This document shows positions 32,737 through 40,749 of a stretch of DNA of 64,000 nucleotides, one piece after another. A model generated the notes under the pieces. It saw nothing but the letters and a program-made list of their open reading frames with translations. It was not told where the DNA came from and ran no database searches. How positions within the stretch are numbered: position 1 is the first letter of the stretch; each line of letters starts with the position of its first letter. This stretch comes from Anaerolineales bacterium (GTDB lineage: Bacteria; Chloroflexota; Anaerolineae; Anaerolineales; Villigracilaceae), in NCBI GenBank assembly GCA_030583885.1, contig CP129480.1, positions 930,001-994,000 of the forward strand. The letters run 5' to 3'. Position numbers and translations under genes: made by a program.

Positions 32737-34389
32737 ATGACAACCGATTTTTCTTCTCTCCACCTGCGTGACGAGATCATGCAGGCGATCACTGAACTCG
32801 GCTATGCCGAGCCGACACCCATTCAACTGGGCATGATTCCGCTCATGCTCACCGGCGTGGATGTGATCGGTCAGGCCCAAACCGGCACCGGCAAAACCGC
32901 CGCCTTCGCCCTCCCCATGCTCAACAATTACATTCATCAACGCCTGCCGCAGGCCCTGGTGCTGGCCCCCACGCGCGAACTCGCGCTTCAAGTGGCCGCC
33001 GCCATGAACGACTTCGGCAAGCATCTTAAAGTGCGCGTGCTGGCTGTCTATGGCGGGCAGCCCTATGGACCGCAGATCAACCAGCTCAAACGCGGCGTGG
33101 ATATTATCGTCGGCACACCGGGTCGCATCATTGACCTGATGGCGCGCAAGGTGCTCGACCTGAGCGCCGTCAGGACCGTCGTGCTGGATGAAGCCGATGA
33201 AATGCTCAACATGGGTTTCATCGAACCGGTGGAGGAGATCCTCTCTGCGACTCCCTCCACCCGACAGATGGCACTCTTCAGCGCGACGCTGCCCACACGC
33301 ATACGTGCGCTGGCAGACCGCTTCATGCGCGATCCTCAATCTGTCACCATAAAAAAATCGACCCTTACCCTTTCAGGCACTGAACAACGCTATTACCTCG
33401 TCCACGAAGGCGACAAATTGTCCGCGTTGACAAATCTTTTTGAGGTGGAGCCCATCACCAGCGCGTTGATCTTCGTCCGCACCCGTGTCGAGACGGGACA
33501 ACTCGCCGGCCAGCTCTCCTCGCGCGGATTCCCCGCCGAAGCCTTGAACGGCGATCTCGAGCAAAATGCGCGTGAACAGATTCTCGGCAGGTTCCGCTCC
33601 GGGCAGATCAAGGTGCTGGTTGCAACCGACGTTGCCGCGCGCGGTTTGGATATTGACAATATTTCGCACGTCTTCAACTACCACCTGCCTGACGATGCCG
33701 AGGTGTACATCCATCGGATTGGGCGCACAGGGCGCGCCGGCAAGACGGGCATTGCCATTTCATTATTTGCTCCGCGTGAGAAACGTCGTTTGCGCGAGAT
33801 CGAATCCATGACCAGGCAGGTGCTTACCCTTGCCAAACTTCCCACCGCGCAGGAAATCAATCAACGCCGCGAGAATCAGGTGCTGGAGCAGATGAAGATC
33901 TGGCTTGGGCGTGGACGTTTCCAGCAGGAGCGTGAGCTGGTCGCGCGTTTGGTGGAGGAAGGTCACGACCCCATGGAGATTGCCGCCGCCGCCTTGAAGT
34001 TATCCCGCGCGGCGGAGAAACAGCGCCCCGTTGCAAATGTTGTGGATGCCGTGGTCGAGAGTCGCTCTCCGCGTGGCGAACGCGAATTTGGTCGCGGCAG
34101 GACCCAGGTCAGAGGGAGACGCGATGCGGCCGGGAACAAGCGCACCTCGCATGAGGCGGGCATGATCCGACTGAAGATGAACAAGGGCAGGGAGCATGGG
34201 GTCCGTCCGAATGATATTGTCGGCACGATTGCGCATCATGCCGATATCCCCGGCAGTTCGATCGGCAAGATCCGCATCGAGGATCGTTTTACCTATGTGG
34301 ATGTGCCGCAGGACCTCGTGGAAAAAGTCTTGAAGCACAACGGCAACTATCGCATCGGCAGGGATAAATTCAGCCTGGCGAAATCGTAA
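32737..34389 (+). CDS. DEAD-box ATP-dependent RNA helicase
   Basis: The start was set at the ATG at 32737 (MTTDFSSLHL) behind ACAAGG, giving 550 residues. All helicase motifs are visible: Q motif with AEPTPIQ, AQTGTGKTAAF (Walker A), PTRELALQ, GTPGR, DEAD, SATLP, ARGLDID and HRIGRTGRAGK. After the RecA domains, a C-terminal RNA-binding domain like that of DbpA/CsdA (about 475-548: MIRLKMNKGREHGVRPNDIV) follows. It unwinds structured RNA in ribosome assembly, decay or cold adaptation. The cold-shock protein gene directly downstream supports a cold-response role. Confidence 0.92.
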   Translation: MTTDFSSLHLRDEIMQAITELGYAEPTPIQLGMIPLMLTGVDVIGQAQTGTGKTAAFALPMLNNYIHQRLPQALVLAPTRELALQVAAAMNDFGKHLKVRVLAVYGGQPYGPQINQLKRGVDIIVGTPGRIIDLMARKVLDLSAVRTVVLDEADEMLNMGFIEPVEEILSATPSTRQMALFSATLPTRIRALADRFMRDPQSVTIKKSTLTLSGTEQRYYLVHEGDKLSALTNLFEVEPITSALIFVRTRVETGQLAGQLSSRGFPAEALNGDLEQNAREQILGRFRSGQIKVLVATDVAARGLDIDNISHVFNYHLPDDAEVYIHRIGRTGRAGKTGIAISLFAPREKRRLREIESMTRQVLTLAKLPTAQEINQRRENQVLEQMKIWLGRGRFQQERELVARLVEEGHDPMEIAAAALKLSRAAEKQRPVANVVDAVVESRSPRGEREFGRGRTQVRGRRDAAGNKRTSHEAGMIRLKMNKGREHGVRPNDIVGTIAHHADIPGSSIGKIRIEDRFTYVDVPQDLVEKVLKHNGNYRIGRDKFSLAKS

Positions 34390-34395
34390 CATCCA

Positions 34396-34424
34396 TTGAC
34401 ACATTTTCGCGCACATGATAAAGT
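34396..34424 (+). promoter_or_regulatory. Promoter of the cold-shock gene
   Basis: TTGACA (396-401) and TAAAGT (419-424) are separated by 17 nt. The start near 34431 gives a leader of about 135 nt before the ATG at 34567, a length typical of cold-shock mRNAs. Confidence 0.6.
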
Positions 34425-34469
34425 TGCGCCTTAAGGATACCAGTACGTTCGCTTTGGAAGTATGTCGAT

Positions 34470-34506
34470 CGGCTCATGGGTTCAAATCCATGGGCCGTTT
34501 TGTTTT
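34470..34506 (+). terminator. Terminator-like hairpin inside the cold-shock leader (attenuator)
   Basis: CGGCTCATGG (470-479) pairs with CCATGGGCCG (488-497, one G-U pair) across an 8-nt loop and is followed by TTTTGTTTT. It lies between the promoter at 34396 and the coding region, so it should stop transcription unless remodelled. Confidence 0.75.
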
Positions 34507-34566
34507 ATCTGTTCTGGCGAAAGGACCGGTTCCTCCATATTTCTTTTTTGCCGAAGGAGGCAAACG

Positions 34567-34779
34567 ATGTCAGAACGTATTTCAGGTACAGTCAAGTGGT
34601 TCAACGGAAGCAAGGGCTACGGCTTTCTCGAACGTGAAGGCGGCGCGGATGTTTTCGTGCATTTCTCCGCGATCCAGGGTGATGGCTTCAAGAATCTCGA
34701 AGAGGGGCAGAAGGTCGAGTTTATCGTTGAGCAGGGACCGAAGGGTCCGCAAGCCAGCGAAGTCGTTGTCGTCAGCTGA
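34567..34779 (+). CDS. Cold-shock domain protein (CspA family)
   Basis: The start is the ATG at 34567 behind AAGGAGG, giving 70 residues. The protein is a single cold-shock domain: [18 protein letters not shown] contains RNP1 (KGYGFL) and [10 protein letters not shown] contains RNP2 (VFVHF). It binds single-stranded nucleic acid and melts RNA secondary structure. The leader upstream carries a promoter and an internal terminator-like hairpin; a strong terminator follows the gene. Confidence 0.95.
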   Translation: MSERISGTVKWFNGSKGYGFLEREGGADVFVHFSAIQGDGFKNLEEGQKVEFIVEQGPKGPQASEVVVVS

Positions 34780-34796
34780 TTGATGCATAACTGTAC

Positions 34797-34828
34797 AAAA
34801 AATCCCGGGAGTACCCCCGGGATTTTTT
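34797..34828 (+). terminator. Bidirectional-looking terminator after the cold-shock gene
   Basis: AAAAAATCCCGGG (797-809) is exactly complementary to CCCGGGATTTTTT (816-828), with the A and T tracts giving termination signals on both strands. Confidence 0.9.
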
Positions 34829-34844
34829 ATTTGGTATGGTTCAT

Positions 34845-35088
34845 GCGGCAAATATCCGGGCACCGCGCGCATCATATCGGGTGATTTGACGACATCCACA
34901 TCGTTCCATAGAATCGTCCCTTTGGCTGGCTTGGTGATGACCGCCAGCATCCGCATGAATGTGGATTTGCCCGCGCCGTTCGGTCCGCATAAGCCTAAAA
35001 TGCCAGGCTGAACTTCAGGGGAGAAATCTTTCAGCCCCCAGAAATCGCGTTTGTATTGTTCGCCGAGATTGGTGATAGTGAGCTGCAT
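34845..35088 (-). pseudogene. ABC transporter ATP-binding protein, 5' remnant
   Basis: From the ATG at 35088 on the minus strand the translation is a normal ABC ATPase N-terminus: MQLTITNLGEQYKRDF, the Walker A GPNGAGKST and ITKPAKGTILWNDVDVVKSP, up to RAVPGYLP, where family members continue with a Q-loop. Homology stops at about 34850 and the frame then runs into the cold-shock terminator. Signature motif, Walker B and H-loop are missing. This looks like a deletion remnant whose breakpoint lies at the cold-shock gene's terminator. Confidence 0.8.
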
Positions 35089-35195
35089 AAGACTTCTTTA
35101 CTGTGAAATACAAAATATCGGATGTATCCATGCGCTGATCTGTATTTTGACTGTGGTACATTAATGCCGCAGGCCGGGCGGCAGGATTCCCCATA

Positions 35196-36038
35196 TTATT
35201 CATCCATATAAATCAAATACTCGACACCATTCTTTCCGTTGTTTTTCACCGAATACATTAGCGTATCGGCGATGCCCAGGATCTGGTCTACCGAGATGTT
35301 GGGAGAGGTCAGGGTCAATACCCCAATGCTGAAGGTGACAGACCATTTGCGGTCCAGCATTTTCCCCGATAATTTTTCAACCATGTTCGAAATGGCGGTG
35401 CGGGCGGATGTTGCATCCGTCTCGGGGAGAAGGATGGCAAACTCATCGCCTCCCATGCGGGCAATGATGTCGGTCTTCCGCAGATTTTTCTTGATGTGTT
35501 CCGCAATCGCGCGCAGGACGGTATTGCCGAACGAGTGGCCGTATGTATCGTTGATGGTTTTGAAATTATCGATGTCAATGAATGCGATGGTGAAGGGATG
35601 CTTATAACGAATGGAACGGTCAAGCTCCCTTTGCATGAGCTCATTGAAGAGGCGGTTGTTGACCGTGCCGGTCAGGAAATCCGTGCGCGCCTGGCTCCTC
35701 TCCTGTTCGAGCGTTCTCAGGAGCAGCACGGGGAATAAAAAGAAACCCAGGCGGATGATGGTGTTCCAGAAATAGGTGAATATGTTCGAGTATCTTGCGC
35801 CGGAGAGGATGTCGACCGCAAGCCATATCCCTGCGCTGATACATGCAACCAGGATGCCCGAGTTGCCCTTGATCGCCCACGAGAAAATGGTAATGGGTAT
35901 TAAATAGAAAAGCGAAAAGGAAAGTTCCGCGCCCGTTACATAATCGAGTGCCGAGACGATAAACAGAAGGATAACCCCCGTTGTGGTCCAGAAGATTCTG
36001 CCTGCAGATTCCAAAACTGCAATCAATCGCGCCAACAT
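35196..36038 (-). CDS. Membrane diguanylate cyclase (GGDEF)
   Basis: 280 residues: four to five membrane segments up to about residue 108, then a short signalling helix (LEQERSQARTDFLTGTVNNR, start of the domain) and a GGDEF domain with intact MGGDEF. RKTD five residues before it is an I-site (RxxD), indicating product inhibition. It should condense two GTP into cyclic di-GMP, with input from the membrane part. There is no EAL domain, unlike the protein at 13248. Confidence 0.92.
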   Translation of the reverse strand: MLARLIAVLESAGRIFWTTTGVILLFIVSALDYVTGAELSFSLFYLIPITIFSWAIKGNSGILVACISAGIWLAVDILSGARYSNIFTYFWNTIIRLGFFLFPVLLLRTLEQERSQARTDFLTGTVNNRLFNELMQRELDRSIRYKHPFTIAFIDIDNFKTINDTYGHSFGNTVLRAIAEHIKKNLRKTDIIARMGGDEFAILLPETDATSARTAISNMVEKLSGKMLDRKWSVTFSIGVLTLTSPNISVDQILGIADTLMYSVKNNGKNGVEYLIYMDE

Positions 36039-36073
36039 TTTGGAAGTATACCCTGCTATGGATGGGGGTGAAT

Positions 36074-36111
36074 AAAAAGGACGGATACCTTTCGAGGTAT
36101 CCGTCCTTTTT
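36074..36111 (-). terminator. Strong terminator after the aminotransferase gene
   Basis: AAAAAGGACGGATACC (36074-36089) is a perfect 16-bp complement of 36096-36111 with a TTTCGA loop. On the minus strand it ends in TTTTT and lies just beyond the aminotransferase stop at 36125. Confidence 0.9.
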
Positions 36112-36124
36112 ATGGTTGATGTTC

Positions 36125-37303
36125 CTACCCGTGCCTGCTCATGAACCTTTCCATTCGCAGGAGGGCTTCCTCGATCTTTTCATATGCGGTTGCGTAACAT
36201 GCCCGTACAAAGCCGTCCCCGCCGGGGCCAAAGGCATTGCCAGGCACCACGGCAACCCCCTCTTCATGCAGGAGAGTCTCCGCAAAGGTCTCGTCGTCCA
36301 TGCCGGATGCCCGGATGTTGGGAAATGCATAAAAAGCGCCGCGCGGCTCGAACGTCGAAAGACCGAGGCGGTTAAGTCCAGCCACCAACAGCCTGCGGCG
36401 GCGGTCATATTCTGTCACCATTTCCTGCACGTAGGGTTCGCCGGTCTTCAAGGCTTCGATGGCGGCGTCCTGTGCGGTGGTGGGCGCGGACATGATGGTG
36501 TATTGATGGATGCGCACCATGCCCGAAATGATGTCGCTTGGTCCGCAGGCGTAACCGATGCGCCAGCCTGTCATGGCATAATCTTTTGAAAAGCCGCCCA
36601 GCAACACTGTGCGCCGCCGCAGGCCTTCATCCAATGCGGGGAAGCAGACATGTTCAAAGTCATAGACGAGGCGGTCGTAGATTTCATCCGAGACGACGAG
36701 CAGGTCGTGCTGCTCCGCGATTCTGCCGATCTCCAGCATCACTTCGCGGGGAGCAACAGCGCCTGTTGGGTTGGATGGGTACCCAATAAAGATAACTTTT
36801 GTGCGCGGCGTGATGGCTTTGCGGATGTCGTCGGGGTCAATGGTGAAATTGTTCTCAAGCCGCGCAGGGATTTCCACCGGCAGGCCGCCGGCGAGGATGA
36901 CCTCGGCTTGATACGAGACAAAACATGGCGTGGGGATGATGACCTCGTCACCGGGATTCAGGATCGCAGTAAACGTGAGGTACAACGCCTCCGAGACGCC
37001 GACCGTTGCAACGATCTCGCTCGCAGGGTCATATTTCACGTTGTATAATTTTTGCAGATTATCTGAAATACCCTGCCGCAGTTCGATCCTGCCGTGATTG
37101 GATGTGTAATGCGTCTCGCCGTTTTGCAACGAGCGGATGCCTGCATCCAGGATCGGCTTGGGCGTGGTGAAATCCGGTTCGCCGATGCCGAGCGAGATCA
37201 CATCCTTCATCGTCGCGGCAATATCGAAAAACTTGCGAATGCCGCTGGGTTTCAACCCGGCCACACGTTTTGAAAGTCTTTGCACTTCACTGATTTCCTG
37301 CAT
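36125..37303 (-). CDS. PLP-dependent aminotransferase, class I/II
   Basis: 392 residues, with the ATG at 37303 behind GGAGG. Fold-type I features are clear: the N-terminal GEPDFTTPKPILDA, FIGYPSNPTGAV, VVSDEIYDRLVY, and the lysine motif LLGGFSKDYAMTGWRIGYACG, where the Lys after FS forms the Schiff base. It transfers amino groups between an amino acid (aspartate, alanine, aromatic or branched-chain) and 2-oxoglutarate. The AMTGWR version of the motif is common in alanine/aspartate aminotransferases of subgroup I-gamma. Exact substrate cannot be set from sequence alone. Confidence 0.92.
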   Translation of the reverse strand: MQEISEVQRLSKRVAGLKPSGIRKFFDIAATMKDVISLGIGEPDFTTPKPILDAGIRSLQNGETHYTSNHGRIELRQGISDNLQKLYNVKYDPASEIVATVGVSEALYLTFTAILNPGDEVIIPTPCFVSYQAEVILAGGLPVEIPARLENNFTIDPDDIRKAITPRTKVIFIGYPSNPTGAVAPREVMLEIGRIAEQHDLLVVSDEIYDRLVYDFEHVCFPALDEGLRRRTVLLGGFSKDYAMTGWRIGYACGPSDIISGMVRIHQYTIMSAPTTAQDAAIEALKTGEPYVQEMVTEYDRRRRLLVAGLNRLGLSTFEPRGAFYAFPNIRASGMDDETFAETLLHEEGVAVVPGNAFGPGGDGFVRACYATAYEKIEEALLRMERFMSRHG

Positions 37304-37321
37304 CGAGCCTCCTTACGCTCA

Positions 37322-37339
37322 GCCGCCGTCCCCGGCGGC
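37322..37339. repeat. REP-like hairpin GCCGCCG-TCCC-CGGCGGC
   Basis: A perfect 7-bp stem with TCCC loop, sharing the core CCGCCGTCCCCGGCGG with the hairpin at 40129-40148 next to the REP-associated transposase. It lies between the aminotransferase and the small gene at 37345. Confidence 0.7.
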
Positions 37340-37344
37340 GAGGT

Positions 37345-37554
37345 TTAAATGGGTCGCACGTGCCAGTCGTCTGAAATTTCCTGGTACGTTAATTCAAACG
37401 CCAGACCTTCCACGGTCTTGACGCAAAATCCTTTTTCGGCGGGCCCGCGCCAGCGCGAAAAAATCTCCGCAATTTCATGGCGCTGTCCCTGCCACACAAG
37501 CGAAAGCGGGCGCTCCGCGTATTCCGTATCCGAGCGGCATTCAACTGTGTGCAT
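37345..37554 (-). CDS. Small protein, DUF6504-like
   Basis: 69 residues, ATG at 37554, ending in WHVRPI. The sequence RPLSLVWQGQRHEIAEIFSR followed by GFCVKTVEGLAFELTYQEISDDW is a small beta sheet. It resembles short proteins found beside Y-family DNA polymerases in other phyla (DUF6504), but this is from memory of pattern only. It lies 4 nt from the nucleotidyltransferase gene and is likely co-transcribed with it. Confidence 0.6.
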   Translation of the reverse strand: MHTVECRSDTEYAERPLSLVWQGQRHEIAEIFSRWRGPAEKGFCVKTVEGLAFELTYQEISDDWHVRPI

Positions 37555-37558
37555 GATT

Positions 37559-38584
37559 CTATGATGTGACCGAACTTGTGTCGCCGATATTCAATTGCGA
37601 CACGTGGCCATCGCCTCTTCCCCTGACCCTGGCCTGCCTGCCCACGAGGGAGCGGGTCAAGGTTGCATCTTTTATCTCGCAATCCGCCTCGACGATGGAT
37701 TCTGAAATTTGAGCATTCTCGATCTTGCAATTCGCACCGATCGAAGTGAACGGTCCAATTTTTGAATTGCTTATTGCGGCGCTTTCATGAATGGCAACAG
37801 GCCCAATGATTTCAACATTTGAACCTTTGAATTTTCCTGCTTGCGAACCGATCTTCTCCAAGAGAAACTTGTTCGTGTCTAATGTTGCCTCGATCGTGCC
37901 GGTATCCAGCCAGGTGCTGATCTTGTTCGTGCGCACCTTCGCTCCACCTTCGATCATCAGTGTGATGGTGTCGGTGAGAAAGTACTCGCCCTTGAGCATC
38001 AACCCGCGTTCCATTTGTTCATCAATTGCGGCAAGAAGTTTTTTCGAGTTTTTGAAGTAGTAACACCCAACCACCACGAGGTTGTTGTCCATGCTTTGCG
38101 GCTTTTCAATGAAGCGCTTCACCCAGCCGTCTGTGCCTTCCTCCGCCACGCCGAAGCGGCGCGGATCTTCCACGGGCATCACCCACGCCACACCGTCCGA
38201 ATCCTCCTTTGAAAGGAAGGAGAAATCCGTTTCCATCAAAGTATCGGAAAAACACACGATCAGCGGTCCATCTAAATATTCACGCGCCAATGACAGGGCA
38301 TGGGACTGTCCCTTCATCTCATGTTGGACAACATAATGCGCCTTGAGATTCGGGTAGTTCTCTTTAATGAAGGCTGGGATTTGCATCTCGCCGAGATAAG
38401 GTCCGACAATGAAAACATACTCCGTGTTTTCAGGGTCAGGCAGGGACTTGAACATGTCAAGCAGATGCTCGAGCGAGGTCTTGCCCGCCACGCTGACCAG
38501 CGGTTTGGGCTTGCTCCAGGTGTGCGGCCGCATGCGGGTTCCCCAGCCGGCCATGGGGATGACGATTTTCAGGGTTTCTGCCAT
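37559..38584 (-). CDS. Sugar-1-phosphate nucleotidyltransferase with beta-helix tail
   Basis: 341 residues. The N-terminal domain has the nucleotide-binding signature MAGWGTRMRPHTWSKPKPL (GxGTRxxPxTxxxPKP), then VVQHEMKGQSHAL, FSDTLME as the metal-binding aspartate region, and FIEKP. Residues about 245-335 form a left-handed beta helix of hexapeptide repeats (IIGPVAIHESAAISNSKIG, IGANCKIENAQIS). It probably activates glucose-1-phosphate or a related sugar with NTP to make an NDP-sugar for glycan synthesis. Whether the beta helix has acyltransferase activity or only oligomerises is unknown. Confidence 0.9.
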   Translation of the reverse strand: MAETLKIVIPMAGWGTRMRPHTWSKPKPLVSVAGKTSLEHLLDMFKSLPDPENTEYVFIVGPYLGEMQIPAFIKENYPNLKAHYVVQHEMKGQSHALSLAREYLDGPLIVCFSDTLMETDFSFLSKEDSDGVAWVMPVEDPRRFGVAEEGTDGWVKRFIEKPQSMDNNLVVVGCYYFKNSKKLLAAIDEQMERGLMLKGEYFLTDTITLMIEGGAKVRTNKISTWLDTGTIEATLDTNKFLLEKIGSQAGKFKGSNVEIIGPVAIHESAAISNSKIGPFTSIGANCKIENAQISESIVEADCEIKDATLTRSLVGRQARVRGRGDGHVSQLNIGDTSSVTS

Positions 38585-38671
38585 GTCATTGATTGTCCGT
38601 TTTGAAGTTGAATTGTCTTTTCTGTATTATACCGTCTGCAAATTCTCCGCCAACAACAGCTTTGAAAATTG

Positions 38672-39124
38672 CTACCATTCCCCAAATTTTGACTGCAATG
38701 TTCCTGTCCTGTATTTTTCCAACAGACTGTGGTGGGAGGTGTAGGTGTTTTCAGGGAGTTCACGTAATGGAAAAATCCGTACTTCTGCAATCTCACCATC
38801 GGATTTTCCCGTTATCTTGAAATCCTTGCATAAAAAAACAACCGTGTGATCGGTCTTCCATTGGATGAAGTTCGTGAAGACTCCCAGCAATGCGACACCG
38901 TTCAATTCTGCACCTGTCTCTTCGCGGGCTTCGCGGCGTGCGGCTTGCTCAAGGGTTTCGTTTCGATTCAATCCGCCGCCGGGCAGGAACCAGCCCGGCA
39001 AGTATGTGTGGCGGACAAGCCAGACCGCGTCATTTTCCACCAGCATCACCCGCACTCCCATGCGGACGGGACGAAAAAGGAAACAATAGATTTTGAAGCC
39101 AAGGTAGAGCAGGCGGTAATACAT
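38672..39124 (-). CDS. NUDIX hydrolase
   Basis: 150 residues. The Nudix box GGGLNRNETLEQAARREARE followed by ETGAEL matches Gx5Ex7REUxEExGU completely. The N-terminal MYYRLLYLGFKIYCFLFRPV is unusually hydrophobic and may associate with the membrane. Nudix enzymes cleave nucleoside diphosphates linked to another moiety; the substrate here is unknown. The ATG at 39124 lies immediately after the stop of the aldo/keto reductase gene, suggesting one transcript. Confidence 0.92.
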   Translation of the reverse strand: MYYRLLYLGFKIYCFLFRPVRMGVRVMLVENDAVWLVRHTYLPGWFLPGGGLNRNETLEQAARREAREETGAELNGVALLGVFTNFIQWKTDHTVVFLCKDFKITGKSDGEIAEVRIFPLRELPENTYTSHHSLLEKYRTGTLQSKFGEW

Positions 39125-40102
39125 TTATGTATGCCCCAGCACCGGGTGGGGCTGATAGAGCTCTTCCAGTCGTTTGATTTCTTCTTCCGTGAGTTTGATG
39201 TCAAGCGCGGTAATTGCCTGATCCAAATACTCGATCTTGCTGGACCCGATAATTGGTGCGGCGATATGGGGCTTGTTCAACACCCAGGCAAGTGCAATTT
39301 GAGAGGACGTCATGCCGCGTTCTTTTGCAACTTCTGCAGCGCGGTTCGCCACCTTGAAATCATCTTCACGCCCGTAAAGTTCTTTGAAAAAGCCGTCGGT
39401 TTTATAGCGAGGAGTTTCTACACCGCTTTTGCTGTTGCGGGCAAAGAATCCGCGCGCCATCGGGCTCCAGGGGATGAGACCAATGCCCTGATCAACGCAC
39501 AGCGGAATCATCTCGCGTTCTTCTTCGCGATACACAAGGTTGTAGTGATTCTGCATGGACACGAACTTCGTCCAGCCGTTCATTTCGGCGACATGCTGTG
39601 CTTTTGAGAACTGCCACGCAAACATGGACGACGCGCCGATATAACGCGCCTTCCCCGCGCGGACGACATCGTTCAAACCTTCCAGCGTCTCTTCGATGGG
39701 GGTGTTGTAGTCCCAGCGGTGGATCTGGTACAGGTCCACATAATCCATTTGCAGGCGTTTGAGCGAGTTGTCAATGGAGTCCATGATGTGCTTGCGGGAG
39801 AGTCCGCGGTCGTTGACATCATTGCTCATCTGCCCGTGGACTTTGGTTGCAACGATCACATTCTGCCGCTTCACGCCAAAGTGACGGAGTACATTACCTG
39901 TGATTTTTTCACTTTCGCCAAGCGAGTACACATCCGCTGTGTCGAAGAAGTTGATGCCCGCATCCAGCGCCTTTTTCACGAAAGGCTTGGCTTCTTCTTC
40001 GGTCAATATCCACTCGCGCCAGGTCTTCGAGCCGTAGGTCATCATGCCGAGACACAGGCGTGAGACTTTCATTCCAGTTTTGCCGAGGTTGGTGTATTGC
40101 AT
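39125..40102 (-). CDS. Aldo/keto reductase
   Basis: The start was set at the ATG at 40102 (MQYTNLGKTGMKVSRLCLG) behind AAAGGAG; in-frame codons upstream read through the REP hairpin. 325 residues. The catalytic tetrad is seen in FFDTADVYSLGESE (Asp, Tyr), VIVATKVHG (Lys) and YQIHRWD (His). The C-terminal IIGSSKIEYLDQAI binds NADPH. The pattern fits the YajO/Tas-like AKR branch that reduces aldehydes or ketones with NADPH in the cytoplasm. Its physiological substrate is unknown. Confidence 0.92.
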   Translation of the reverse strand: MQYTNLGKTGMKVSRLCLGMMTYGSKTWREWILTEEEAKPFVKKALDAGINFFDTADVYSLGESEKITGNVLRHFGVKRQNVIVATKVHGQMSNDVNDRGLSRKHIMDSIDNSLKRLQMDYVDLYQIHRWDYNTPIEETLEGLNDVVRAGKARYIGASSMFAWQFSKAQHVAEMNGWTKFVSMQNHYNLVYREEEREMIPLCVDQGIGLIPWSPMARGFFARNSKSGVETPRYKTDGFFKELYGREDDFKVANRAAEVAKERGMTSSQIALAWVLNKPHIAAPIIGSSKIEYLDQAITALDIKLTEEEIKRLEELYQPHPVLGHT

Positions 40103-40116
40103 GGGGGTCTCCTTTA

Positions 40117-40698
40117 TTACTGTGCTCCCTCCGCCGTCCCCGGCGGAGCTGTCGAAGCCTGCCATTCGTTCATATCAGTAATCCCAATGATTGGGCTCCT
40201 CCCATAGTCATAATAGCCCGCGCTGGAATAAACATAATCCGCCCTGTCGTTTGCCAATCTCCAATCCCTTGCTATCGGGTTTTGATGAATATATTCCATT
40301 TTCTGTTGAAGAATTTCCATGGAGAAGATATTTTTCGCCTGAATATCCTGCCAGATGCTGTGATGATGACGCGGATCGCGCTTTTGTTGCTGAAATATCT
40401 TTAGCCATTCATTTCTTTCATCTTCCCGAACTTTCCTGAGGATTTCATGCGTTGTATATGAGCCAAATTGTTGTACAGTTTCTCCCATGGTTTGCTTTTC
40501 TGGTTTGATGATGATATGGGCATGGGTTGGCATGATAACAAACGCGAAAAGCAAGAGCCGTTTCTCTTGTTGCATCCATGAAAGCGAACTCAAAATAACT
40601 TCAGCGTATTTTGGATTTTTGAACAAGGGAATCCATTCAACGACGGAAGCTGTGACAAAGTAAAGGTGAGTTGGGTCGTGAATGGAGTTGAAAGTCAT
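40117..40698 (-). CDS. REP-associated tyrosine transposase (Y1/HUH)
   Basis: 193 residues from the ATG at 40698. The HUH motif is IMPTHAHIII (His59, His61) and the region KMEYIHQNPIARDW is the family's helix carrying or adjoining the catalytic tyrosine. The preceding HLYFVTASVVEW is the usual N-terminal strand. Single-copy RAYT enzymes cut and join single-stranded DNA at REP hairpins. Here hairpins of matching core flank the gene on both sides in opposite orientation (40129-40148 and 40724-40741), with a third copy at 37322. The left hairpin overlaps the last codons of the gene. Confidence 0.88.
   Translation of the reverse strand: MTFNSIHDPTHLYFVTASVVEWIPLFKNPKYAEVILSSLSWMQQEKRLLLFAFVIMPTHAHIIIKPEKQTMGETVQQFGSYTTHEILRKVREDERNEWLKIFQQQKRDPRHHHSIWQDIQAKNIFSMEILQQKMEYIHQNPIARDWRLANDRADYVYSSAGYYDYGRSPIIGITDMNEWQASTAPPGTAEGAQ
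40129..40148. repeat. REP-like hairpin, transposase 3' side
   Basis: CTCCGCCG (40129-40136) pairs perfectly with CGGCGGAG (40141-40148) across a TCCC loop. Confidence 0.8.
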
Positions 40699-40723
40699 AA
40701 ATCGAAATTACACCTTAATCCGC

Positions 40724-40741
40724 AGCGCCGAGGACGGCGCT
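40724..40741. repeat. REP-like hairpin, transposase 5' side
   Basis: AGCGCCG (40724-40730) pairs with CGGCGCT (40735-40741) across an AGGA loop; read on the minus strand the loop is TCCT, so this copy is in inverted orientation relative to the one at 40129. Confidence 0.75.
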
Positions 40742-40749
40742 TAGAGCGT

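Noticed and set aside
34470..34497. tRNA-like GTTCAAATCC sequence in the cold-shock leader
   Set aside because: The best pairing is CATGG/CCATG with an 8-nt loop, not a 7-nt T-loop; there is no acceptor stem, D-arm or anticodon arm, and a T-tract follows. It is a terminator-like hairpin.
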